Below the pieces are notes generated by a model, which saw nothing but the letters and a program-made list of their open reading frames with translations, did no database searches and was not told the origin of the DNA. Source: Myrica gale (taxonomy: Eukaryota > Streptophyta > Magnoliopsida > Fagales > Myricaceae). From it: DNA of 64,000 bases. Position 1 is the first letter of the stretch. Each line of letters opens with the position of its first letter. The DNA is taken from the NCBI GenBank assembly GCA_963930655.1, contig OZ005601.1:18468001-18532000 (forward strand), written 5' to 3'. A program made the position numbers and the translations under genes. Below, in pieces: positions 53,201 through 64,000 of the stretch.

Positions 53201-56200
53201 CTCTTTCATTAATCTATTTGCTTCATTTCTTCATGATTAAGCTATTTAACTGTCTTATGATCTGTTACAATTCCACAAAATTAAGTTCTTCATTTTATTC
53301 AATATTATGCTATACAATTTTTAAACTAATTAATTTGAACTATTTTAATTTATATTTCCGTCGACAACTCCTGCATTAATGTTTTGACAACATTTTATTC
53401 ATCCTCAAGGTTCCTAATTTTCAAAGTGATTAATCGGAATAATTATTTATTGATATCTTGTGGTTTAACTCTTCAATTAATCCATTTGCATCATTATCTT
53501 TGACATTAAGGTGTGTTATTTTTAATCTAATTAATTTGGAGACTTTAGTTTTTATTGTTTGGTCTATTGCTCTTCATTTAATCTATTTGATTCGTTTCTT
53601 CAATATTAAGTTATCTATTTTATAAACTAAGTAATTTTAGGCTTTTTTCAACTATATTTTGTTCAATAACTGTTACATAAATCTATCTGCTTAATTTCGT
53701 TATCGCTAAGGTATCTAATTGTTAAATAAAGTAATTGCGATGATTTTGAATTTAGCTTTTGTCTATATCTTTTCCACTAATCTAATTGCTTCAATTGCTT
53801 CAATGTTAAAGTATCTAATTTTTAATCTAAATAATTAGGACAGATTTTCGTTTACATTTTTGTCGATAACTCTTTCATTAATTTATTTGCTTCATTTCTT
53901 CATAATTAAGGTATCTAACAGTCTTTTGATCTGTTATAATTCCACAAAATTAAGTTGTTAATTTTCTTCAATATTTCTATACAATTTTTAAACTAATTAA
54001 TTTGAACTATTTTAATTTATATTTCGGTCCACAACTCCTGCATTAATGTATTTCCAACATTTTATTCATCCTCCAGGTTCCTAATTTTCAAAGTGATTAA
54101 TTGGAATTATTATTTATTGATATCTTGTGGTTTAACTCTTCAATTAATCCATTTGCATCATTATCTTTGACATTAAGGTGTGTTACTTTTAATCTAATTA
54201 ATTTAGAGACTTTAGTTTTTATAGTTTGGTCTATTGCTCTTCCTTTAATCTATTTGATTCGTTTCATCAATATCAAGTTGTTTATTTTATAAACTAACTA
54301 ATTTGAGGATTTTTTCAACTATATTTTGTTCAATAACTCTTACATAAATCTATCTGCTTAATTTCGTTATCGCTAAGATATCAAATAGTTAGAAAATATA
54401 ATTGCGATGATTTCGAATTTATCTTTTGTCTATATCTTTTCCACTAATCTAATTGCTTCAATTTCTTCAGTGTTAAAGTATCTAATTTTAAACTAAATAA
54501 TTTGGACAGATTTTCGTTTACATTTTAGTCGATAACTCTTTCATTAATCTATTTGCTTCATTTCTTCATGATTAAGCTATTTAACTGTCTTATGATCTGT
54601 TACAATTCTACAAAATTAAGTTCTTCATTTTCTTCAATATTATGCTATACAATTTTTAAACTAATTAATTTGAACTATTTTAATTTATATTTCCGTCCAC
54701 AACTCCTGCATTAATGTTTTGACAACATTTTATTCATCCTCAAGGTTCCTAATTTTCAAAGTGATTAATCGGAATAATTATTTATTGATATCTTGTGGTT
54801 TAACTCTTCAATTAATCCATTTGCATCATTATCTTTGACATTAAGGTGTGTTACTTTTAATCTAATTAATTTGGAGACTTTAGTTTTTATTGTTTGGTCT
54901 ATTGCTCTTCATTTAATCTATTTGATTCGTTTCTTCAATATTAAGTTATCTATTTTATAAACTAAGTAATTTTAGGCTTTTTTCAACTATATTTTGTTCA
55001 ATAACTGTTACATAAATCTATCTGCTTAATTTCGTTATCGCTAAGGTATCTAATTGTTAAATAAAGTAATTGCGATGATTTTGAATTTAGCTTTTGTCTA
55101 TATCTTTTCCACTAATCTAATTGCTTCAATTGCTTCAATGTTAAAGTATCTAATTTTTAATCTAAATAATTAGGACAGATTTTCGTTTACATTTTTGTCG
55201 ATAACTCTTTCATTAATTTATTTGCTTCATTTCTTCATAATTAAGGTATCTAACAGTCTTTTGATCTGTTATATTTCCACAAAATTAAGTTGTTAATTTT
55301 CTTCAATATTTCTATACAATTTTTAAACTAATTAATTTGCACTATTTTAATTTATATTTCGGTCCACAACTCCTGCATTAATGTATTTCCAACATTTTAT
55401 TCATCCTCCAGGTTCCTAATTTTCAAAGTGATTAATTGGAATTATTATTTATTGATATCTTGTGGTTTAACTCTTCAATTAATCCATTTGCATCATTATC
55501 TTTGACATTAAGGTGTGTTACTTTTAATCTAATTAATTTGGAGACTTTAGTTTTTATAGTTTGGTCTATTGCTCTTCCTTTAATCTATTTGATTCGTTTC
55601 ATCAATATCAAGTTGTCTATTTTATAAACTAACTAATTTGAGGATTTTTTCAACTATATTTTGTTCAATAACTCTTACATAAATCTATCTGCTTAATTTC
55701 GTTATCGCTAAGATATCAAATAGTTAGAAAATATAATTGCGATGATTTCGAATTTATCTTTTGTCTATATCTTTTCCACTAATCTAATTGCTTCAATTTC
55801 TTCAGTGTTAAAGTATCTAATTTTAAACTAAATAATTTGGACAGATTTTCGTTTACATTTTAGTCGATAACTCTTTCATTAATCTATTTGCTTCATTTCT
55901 TCATGATTAAGCTATTTAACTGTCTTATGATCTGTTACAATTCTACAAAATTAAGTTCTTCATTTTCTTCAATATTATGCTATACAATTTTTAAACTAAT
56001 TAATTTGAACTATTTTAATTTATATTTCCGTCCACAACTCCTGCATTAATGTTTTGACAACATTTTATTCATCCTCAAGGTTCCTAATTTTCAAAGTGAT
56101 TAATCGGAATAATTATTTATTGATATCTTGTGGTTTAACTCTTCAATTAATCCATTTGCATCATTATCTTTGACGTTAAGGTGTGTTACTTTTAATCTAA

Positions 56201-59200
56201 TTAATTTGGAGACTTTAGTTTTTATTGTTTGGTCTATTGCTCTTCATTTAATCTATTTGATTCGTTTCTTCAATATTAAGTTATCTATTTTATAAACTAA
56301 GTAATTTTAGGCTTTTTTCAACTATATTTTGTTCAATAACTGTTACATAAATCTATCTGCTTAATTTCGTTATCGCTAAGGTATCTAATTGTTAAATAAA
56401 GTAATTGCGATGATTTTGAATTTAGCTTTTGTCTATATCTTTTCCACTAATCTAATTGCTTCAATTGCTTCAATGTTAAAGTATCTAATTTTTAATCTAA
56501 ATAATTAGGACAGATTTTCGTTTACATTTTTGTCGATAACTCTTTCATTAATTTATTTGCTTCATTTCTTCATAATTAAGGTATCTAACAGTCTTTTGAT
56601 CTGTTATATTTCCACAAAATTAAGTTGTTAATTTTCTTCAATATTTCTATACAATTTTTAAACTAATTAATTTGCACTATTTTAATTTATATTTCGGTCC
56701 ACAACTCCTGCATTAATGTATTTCCAACATTTTATTCATCCTCCAGGTTCCTAATTTTCAAAGTGATTAATTGGAATTATTATTTATTGATATCTTGTGG
56801 TTTAACTCTTCAATTAATCCATTTGCATCATTATCTTTGACATTAAGGTGTGTTACTTTTAATCTAATTAATTTGGAGACTTTAGTTTTTATAGTTTGGT
56901 CTATTGCTCTTCCTTTAATCTATTTGATTCGTTTCATCAATATCAAGTTGTCTATTTTATAAACTAACTAATTTGAGGATTTTTTTCAACTATATTTTGT
57001 TCAATAACTCTTACATAAATCTATCTGCTTAATTTCGTTATCGCTAAGATATCAAATAGTTAGAAAATATAATTGCGATGATTTCGAATTTATCTTTTGT
57101 CTATATCTTTTCCACTAATCTAATTGCTTCAATTTCTTCAGTGTTAAAGTATCTAATTTTAAACTAAATAATTTGGACAGATTTTCGTTTACATTTTAGT
57201 CGATAACTCTTTCATTAATCTATTTGCTTCATTTCTTCATGATTAAGCTATTTAACTGTCTTATGATCTGTTACAATTCCACAAAATTAAGTTCTTCATT
57301 TTCTTCAATATTATGCTATACAATTTTTAAACTAATTAATTTGAACTATTTTAATTTATATTTCCGTCCACAACTCCTGCATTAATGTTTTGACAACATT
57401 TTATTCATCCTCAAGGTTCCTAATTTTCAAAGTGATTAATCGGAATAATTATTTATTGATATCTTGTGGTTTAACTCTTCAATTAATCCATTTGCATCAT
57501 TATCTTTGACGTTAAGGTGTGTTACTTTTAATCTAATTAATTTGGAGACTTTAGTTTTTATTGTTTGGTCTATTGCTCTTCATTTAATCTATTTGATTCG
57601 TTTCTTCAATATTAAGTTATCTATTTTATAAACTAAGTAATTTTAGGCTTTTTTCAACTATATTTTGTTCAATAACTGTTACATAAATCTATCTGCTTAA
57701 TTTCGTTATCGCTAAGGTATCTAATTGTTAAATAAAGTAATTGCGATGATTTTGAATTTAGCTTTTGTCTATATCTTTTCCACTAATCTAATTGCTTCAA
57801 TTGCTTCAATGTTAAAGTATCTAATTTTTAATCTAAATAATTAGGACAGATTTTCGTTTACATTTTTGTCGATAACTCTTTCATTAATTTATTTGCTTCA
57901 TTTCTTCATAATTAAGGTATCTAACAGTCTTTTGATCTGTTATATTTCCACAAAATTAAGTTGTTAATTTTCTTCAATATTTCTATACAATTTTTAAACT
58001 AATTAATTTGCACTATTTTAATTTATATTTCGGTCCACAACTCCTGCATTAATGTATTTCCAACATTTTATTCATCCTCCAGGTTCCTAATTTTCAAAGT
58101 GATTAATTGGAATTATTATTTATTGATATCTTGTGGTTTAACTCTTCAATTAATCCATTTGCATCATTATCTTTGACATTAAGGTGTGTTACTTTTAATC
58201 TAATTAATTTGGAGACTTTAGTTTTTATAGTTTGGTCTATTGCTCTTCCTTTAATCTATTTGATTCGTTTCATCAATATCAAGTTGTCTATTTTATAAAC
58301 TAACTAATTTGAGGATTTTTTCAACTATATTTTGTTCAATAACTCTTACATAAATCTATCTGCTTAATTTCGTTATCGCTAAGATATCAAATAGTTAGAA
58401 AATATAATTGCGATGATTTCGAATTTATCTTTTGTCTATATCTTTTCCACTAATCTAATTGCTTCAATTTCTTCAGTGTTAAAGTATCTAATTTTAAACT
58501 AAATAATTTGGACAGATTTTCGTTTACATTTTAGTCGATAACTCTTTCATTAATCTATTTGCTTCATTTCTTCATGATTAAGCTATTTAACTGTCTTATG
58601 ATCTGTTACAATTCCACAAAATTAAGTTCTTCATTTTCTTCAATATTATGCTATACAATTTTTAAACTAATTAATTTGAACTATTTTAATTTATATTTCC
58701 GTCCACAACTCCTGCATTAATGTTTTGACAACATTTTATTCATCCTCAAGGTTCCTAATTTTCAAAGTGATTAATCGGAATAATTATTTATTGATATCTT
58801 GTGGTTTAACTCTTCAATTAATCCATTTGCATCATTATCTTTGACGTTAAGGTGTGTTACTTTTAATCTAATTAATTTGGAGACTTTAGTTTTTATTGTT
58901 TGGTCTATTGCTCTTCATTTAATCTATTTGATTCGTTTCTTCAATATTAAGTTATCTATTTTATAAACTAAGTAATTTTAGGCTTTTTTCAACTATATTT
59001 TGTTCAATAACTGTTACATAAATCTATCTGCTTAATTTCGTTATCGCTAAGGTATCTAATTGTTAAATAAAGTAATTGCGATGATTTTGAATTTAGCTTT
59101 TGTCTATATCTTTTCCACTAATCTAATTGCTTCAATTGCTTCAATGTTAAAGTATCTAATTTTTAATCTAAATAATTAGGACAGATTTTCGTTTACATTT

Positions 59201-59546
59201 TTGTCGATAACTCTTTCATTAATTTATTTGCTTCATTTCTTCATAATTAAGGTATCTAACAGTCTTTTGATCTGTTATATTTCCACAAAATTAAGTTGTT
59301 AATTTTCTTCAATATTTCTATACAATTTTTAAACTAATTAATTTGCACTATTTTAATTTATATTTCGGTCCACAACTCCTGCATTAATGTATTTCCAACA
59401 TTTTATTCATCCTCCAGGTTCCTAATTTTCAAAGTGATTAATTGGAATTATTATTTATTGATATCTTGTGGTTTAACTCTTCAATTAATCCATTTGCATC
59501 ATTATCTTTGACATTAAGGTGTGTTACTTTTAATCTAATTAATTTG
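50201..59546 (+). repeat. HOR block 9: seven s-t dimers of ~1335 bp
   Basis: The s starts are 50201, 51536, 52871, 54206, 55541, 56876, 58212; the t starts are 50869, 52204, 53539, 54874, 56209, 57545, 58880. Type s has atcaagttg, gatttcgaat, cttcagtgtt and atttccgtc. Type t has tttcttcaatatt or its cat form, caattgcttcaat, ataattaagg and gttgttaatt. Variants are shared by neighbouring copies in overlapping groups rather than all along the block. No gene is present. Confidence 0.9.
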
Positions 59547-60882
59547 GAGACTTTAGTTTTTATAGTTTGGTCTATTGCTCTTCCTTTAATCTATTTGATT
59601 CGTTTCATCAATATCAAGTTGTCTATTTTATAAACTAACTAATTTGAGGATTTTTTCAACTATATTTTGTTCAATAACTCTTACATAAATCTATCTGCTT
59701 AATTTCGTTATCGCTAAGATATCAAATAGTTAGAAAATATAATTGCGATGATTTCGAATTTATCTTTTGTCTATATCTTTTCCACTAATCTAATTGCTTC
59801 AATTTCTTCAGTGTTAAAGTATCTAATTTTAAACTAAATAATTTGGACAGATTTTCGTTTACATTTTAGTCGATAACTCTTTCATTAATCTATTTGCTTC
59901 ATTTCTTCATGATTAAGCTATTTAAGTGTCTTATGATCTGTTACAATTCCACAAAATTAAGTTCTTCATTTTCTTCAATATTATGCTATACAATTTTTAA
60001 ACTAATTAATTTGAACTATTTTAATTTATATTTCCGTCCACAACTCCTGCATTAATGTATGTACAACATTTTATTCATCCTCAAGGTTCCAAATTTTCAA
60101 AGTGATTAATCGGAATTATTATTTGTTGATATCTTGTGGTTTAACTCTTCAATTAATCCATTTGCATCATTATCTTTGACATTAAGGTGTGTTACTTTCA
60201 ATCTAATTAATTTGGAGACTTTAGTTTTTATTGTTTGGTCTATTGCTCTTCATTTAATCTATTTGATTCGTTTCTTCAATATTAAGTTATCTATTTTATA
60301 AAGTAACTAATTTGAGGCTTTTTTCAACTATATTTTGTTCAATAACTCTTACATAAATCTATCTGCTTAATTTCGTTATCGCTAAGACATCAAATAGTTA
60401 GAAAATATAATTGCGATGATTTTGAATTTATCTTTTGACTATATCTTTTCCACTAATCTAATTGCTTCAATTTTTTCTATGTTAAAGTATCTAATTTTAA
60501 ACTAAATAATTTGGACAGATTTCCGTTTACATTTTAGTCGATAACTCTTTCATTAATCTATTTGCTTCATTTCTTCATAATTAAGCAATCTAACTTTCTT
60601 ATGATCTGTTACAATTCCACAAAATTAAGTTCTTCATTTTCTTCAATATTATGGTATACAATTTTTAAAATAATTAATTTGAACTATTTTAATTTATATT
60701 TCGGTCCACAACTATTGCATTAATGTATTTACAACATATTATTCATCCTCAAGGTTCCTAATTTTCAAAGTGATTAATCGAAACTATTATTTATTGATAT
60801 CTTGTGGTTTAACTCTTCAATTAATCCATTTGCATCATTATCTTTGACATTAAGGTGTGTTACTTTTAATCTAATTAATTTG
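59547..60882 (+). repeat. Last s monomer and transition to the right-hand family
   Basis: The monomer at 59547 is type s up to its D2 but ends with tgtatgtacaac and cggaattattatttg. The monomer at 60215 begins like t (tttattgtttgg) and then becomes a new class with aagacatcaaatag, ttgactatatc, attttttctatg, atttccgttta and aactttctt. This marks the end of the s-t dimer domain. Confidence 0.8.
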
Positions 60883-61352
60883 GAGACTTTAGTTTTTATA
60901 GTTTGGTCTATTGCTCTTCATTTAATCTATTTGATTCGTTTCTTCGATATTAAGTTATCTATTTTATAAACTAACTAATTTTAGGCTTTTTTCAACTATA
61001 TTTTGTTCAATAACTCGTACATAAATCTATCTGCTTAATTTCGTTATCGCTAAGGTTTCAAATAGTTGAAATATAATTGCGATGATTTTGAATTTATCTT
61101 TTGTCTATATCTTTTCCACTAATCTATACAATTTTTACACTAATTAATTTGAAATATTTTAATTTATATTTCGTTCCACAACTCCTGCATTAATGTATTT
61201 CCAACATTTTATTCATCCTCCAGGTTCCTAATTTTCAAAGTGATTAATTGGAATTATTATTTATTGATATCTTGTGGTTTAACTCTTCAATTAATCTATT
61301 TGCATCATTATCTTTGACATTAAGGTGTGTTACTTTTAATCTAATTAATTTG
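60883..61352 (+). repeat. Truncated monomer (470 bp) with a 196-bp deletion
   Basis: Near 61125 the start of subunit C (cactaatcta) is joined directly to the middle of D2 (tacaattttt). By comparison with the intact copy at 62021, the lost stretch corresponds to about 62262-62457. Both edges read cta, a 3-bp microhomology. Subunit E is the ctcctgcat and cctccagg form, unlike its neighbours, so the right part may come from another class; tttttacac, gaaatatt and tcgttccac are further odd bases. Confidence 0.88.
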
Positions 61353-64000
61353 GAGACTTTAGTTTTTATAGTTTGGTCTATTGCTCTTCATTTAATCTAT
61401 TTGACTCGTTTCTTCAATATTAAGTTATCTATTTTATAAACTAACTAATTTGAGGCTTTTTTCAACTATATTTTGTTCAATAACTCTTACATAAATCTAT
61501 CTGCTTAATTTCGTTATCGCTAAGACATCAAATAGTTAGAAAATATAATTGCGATGATTTTGAATTTATCTTTTGACTATATCTTTTCCACTAATCTAAT
61601 TGCTTCAATTTCTTCATAGTTAAAGTATCTAATTTTAAACTAAATAATTTGGACAGATTTCCGTTTACATTTTAGTCGATAACTCTTTCATTAATCTATT
61701 TGCTTCATTTCTTCCTAATTAAGCAATCTAACTTTCTTATGATCTGTTACAATTCCACAAAATTAAGTTCTTCATTTTCTTCAATATTATGCTATACAAT
61801 TTTTAAACTAATTAATTTGAACTATTTTAATTTATATTTCGGTCCACAACTATTGCATTAATGTATTTACAACATATTATTCATCCTCAAGGTTCCTAAT
61901 TTTCAAAGTGATTAATCGAAACTATTATTTATTGATATCTTGTGGTTTAACTCTTCAATTAATCCATTTGCATCATTATCTTTGACATTAAGGTGTGTTA
62001 CTTTTAATCTAATTAATTTGGAGACTTTAGTTTTTATAGTTTGGTCTATTGCTCTTCATTTAATCTATTTGATTCGTTTCTTCGATATTAAGTTATCTAT
62101 TTTATAAACTAACTAATTTGAGGCTTTTTTCAACTATATTTTGTTCAATAACTCGTACATAAATCTATCTGCTTAATTTCGTTATCGCTAAGGTTTCAAA
62201 TAGTTGAAATATAATTGCGATGATTTTGAATTTATCTTTTGTCTATATCTTTTCCACTAATCTAATTGCTTCAATTTCTTCAATGTTAAAGTATCTAATT
62301 TTAAACTAAATAATTTGGACAGATTTTCGTTTACATTTTAGTCGATAACTCTTTCATTAATCTATTTGCTTCATTTCTTCATAATTAAGCAATCTAACTG
62401 TCTTATGATCTGTTACGATTCCACAAAATTAAGTTCTTCTTTTTCTTCAATATTATGCTATACAATTTTTAAACTAATTAATTTGAACTATTTTAATTTA
62501 TATTTCGGTCCACAACTATTGCATTAATGTATTTACAACATATTATTCATCCTCAAGGTTCCTAATTTTCAAAGTGATTAATCGAAACTATTATTTATTG
62601 ATATCTTGTGGTTTAACTCTTCAATTAATCCATTTGCATCATTATCTTTGACATTAAGGTGTGTTACTTTTAATCTAATTAATTTGGAGACTTTAGTTTT
62701 TATAGTTTGGTCTATTGCTCTTCATTTAATCTATTTGATTCGTTTCTTCGATATTAAGTTATCTATTTTATAAACTAACTAATTTGAGGCTTTTTTCAAC
62801 TATATTTTGTTCAATAACTCGTACATAAATCTATCTGCTTAATTTCGTTATCGCTAAGGTTTCAAATAGTTGAAATATAATTGCGATGATTTTGAATTTA
62901 TCTTTTGTCTATATCTTTTCCACTAATCTAATTGCTTCAATTTCTTCAATGTTAAAGTATCTAATTTTAAACTAAATAATTTGGACAGATTTTCGTTTAC
63001 ATTTTAGTCGATAACTCTTTCATTAATCTATTTGCTTCATTTCTTCATAATTAAGCAATCTAACTGTCTTATGATCTGTTACGATTCCACAAAATTAAGT
63101 TCTTCTTTTTCTTCAATATTATGCTATACAATTTTTAAACTAATTAATTTGAACTATTTTAATTTATATTTCGGTCCACAACTATTGCATTAATGTATTT
63201 ACAACATATTATTCATCCTCAAGGTTCCTAATTTTCAAAGTGATTAATCGAAACTATTATTTATTGATATCTTGTGGTTTAACTCTTCAATTAATCCATT
63301 TGCATCATTATCTTTGACATTAAGGTGTGTTACTTTTAATCTAATTAATTTGGAGACTTTAGTTTTTATAGTTTGGTCTATTGCTCTTCATTTAATCTAT
63401 TTGATTCGTTTCTTCGATATTAAGTTATCTATTTTATAAACTAACTAATTTGAGGCTTTTTTCAACTATATTTTGTTCAATAACTCATACATAAATCTAT
63501 CTGCTTAATTTCGTTATCGCTAAGGTTTCAAATAGTTGAAATATAATTGCGATGATTTTGAATTTATCTTTTGTCTATATCTTTTCCACTAATCTAATTG
63601 CTTCAATTTCTTCAATGTTAAAGTATCTAATTTTAAACTAAATAATTTGGACAGATTTTCGTTTACATTTTACTCGATAACTCTTTCATTAATCTATTTG
63701 CTTCATTTCTTCCTAATTAAGCAATCTAACTTTCTTATGATCTGTTACAATTCCACAAAATTAAGTTCTTCATTTTCTTCAATATTATGCTATACAATTT
63801 TTAAACTAATTAATTTGAACTATTTTTATTTATATTTCGGTCCACAACTATTGCATTAATGTATTTACAACATATTATTCATCCTCAAGGTTCCTAATTT
63901 TCAAAGTGATTAATCGAAACTATTATTTATTGATATCTTGTGGTTTAACTCTTCAATTAATCCATTTGCATCATTATCTTTGACATTAAGGTGTGTTACT
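61353..64000 (+). repeat. HOR block 10: right-hand family, single monomers
   Basis: Starts: 61353, 62021, 62687, 63353 (partial; the window ends about 18 bp before the expected next start). The copy at 61353 resembles that at 60215 (aagacatcaaatag, atttccgttta). Those at 62021 and 62687 are nearly identical, with ttcgatattaag, aaggtttcaaatag and gttacgattcc. The last copy starts like them but from about 63712 has cctaattaagc and aactttctt, like 61353, so it is a chimera. Confidence 0.86.

Larger units (their letters stand above)
1..64000 (+). repeat. AT-rich satellite array, ~667-bp monomer, 96 copies
   Basis: One direct tandem array fills the window. Using gagac or gtagac followed by tttagttt as the anchor, successive copies start at 1, 667, 1327, 1996, 2662, 3322, 3990 and so on to 63353. 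Most lengths are 666-669 bp; exceptions are 658-660 bp (9-bp deletions), 670 bp (T-run) and 470 bp (a 196-bp deletion). Every monomer keeps the same order of landmarks: gattcgttt, ttcgtta, attgc(g)atgattt, ttttccac, ttcggtcc (or ttccgtcc), gatatcttgtgg, ccatttgcatca. All copies face the same way. The GATATC in gatatcttgtgg recurs about once per monomer, so EcoRV should give a ladder of about 667 bp, with extra cuts in monomers that also carry aagatatcaaatag. I do not recognise the family. Centromeric or pericentromeric location is an inference from array type only. Confidence 0.98.

Noticed and set aside
1-64000. CRISPR array, because of regular repetition
   Set aside because: The repeat is contiguous with no unique spacers, the unit is 667 bp, and there are no cas genes.
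1-64000. Tandem LTR or other transposon-derived array
   Set aside because: No terminal repeats, target-site duplications, primer-binding site, polypurine tract or transposase/polymerase-like frame found in the monomer on either strand.
1-64000. Ribosomal DNA spacer or tRNA/5S cluster
   Set aside because: No rRNA-like stretch or tRNA-like fold boxes seen, and the GC content is too low throughout.

Overview
The whole window is satellite DNA. Apart from a 200-base run of N at 22721-22920, every part of it belongs to one direct tandem array of an AT-rich monomer of about 667 bp. I count 96 monomers by the anchor gagac/gtagac followed by tttagttt: 95 complete, the last cut by the window end. All lie on the same strand, with no inversion, no inserted transposon, no RNA gene and no credible protein gene. 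The longest open frames are 60-70 codons, start at TTG rather than ATG, and recur only because the repeat recurs. A gene-free array of this length with higher-order structure points to a eukaryotic nuclear chromosome, probably centromeric, pericentromeric or other constitutive heterochromatin. I do not recognise the satellite and cannot name the species. The 200-N run looks like a scaffolding placeholder.

The monomer has internal structure. It is built from seven diverged copies of an older unit of about 100 bp (A, B, C, D1, D2, E, F; in the first monomer about 99, 100, 101, 66, 98, 101 and normally 101 bp, summing to 666). D1 is truncated. The plus strand is strongly T-rich: in the first 240 bases I count T 116, A 65, C 31, G 28, which is about 25% GC.

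Layout by higher-order repeat (HOR). 1-5983: three trimers of 1995, 1994 and 1994 bp, each with one monomer carrying a 9-bp deletion. 5984-12662: the same family as near-identical single monomers and 1335-bp dimers. 12663-20670: a linking monomer, then a p-q-r trimer of about 2004 bp. 20671-28883: chimeric monomers, the N run, and mixed r-q dimers and r-p-q trimers. 28884-35524: an irregular mosaic with monomers of the left-hand family reappearing and a 1994-bp offset duplication. 35525-42865: a nested P-Q-P' duplication with an exact 4004-bp offset. 42866-45524: single monomers. 45525-49532: three 1336-bp dimers. 49533-50200: an extra s monomer. 50201-59546: seven s-t dimers of about 1335 bp. 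59547-64000: a last s monomer and a different monomer family, with one monomer cut by a 196-bp deletion.

There is no gene network to describe. The biology visible here is how a satellite array evolves: shifts of HOR period, chimeric monomers, short deletions between direct repeats, and overlapping ladders of shared variants that look like repeated local unequal exchange.
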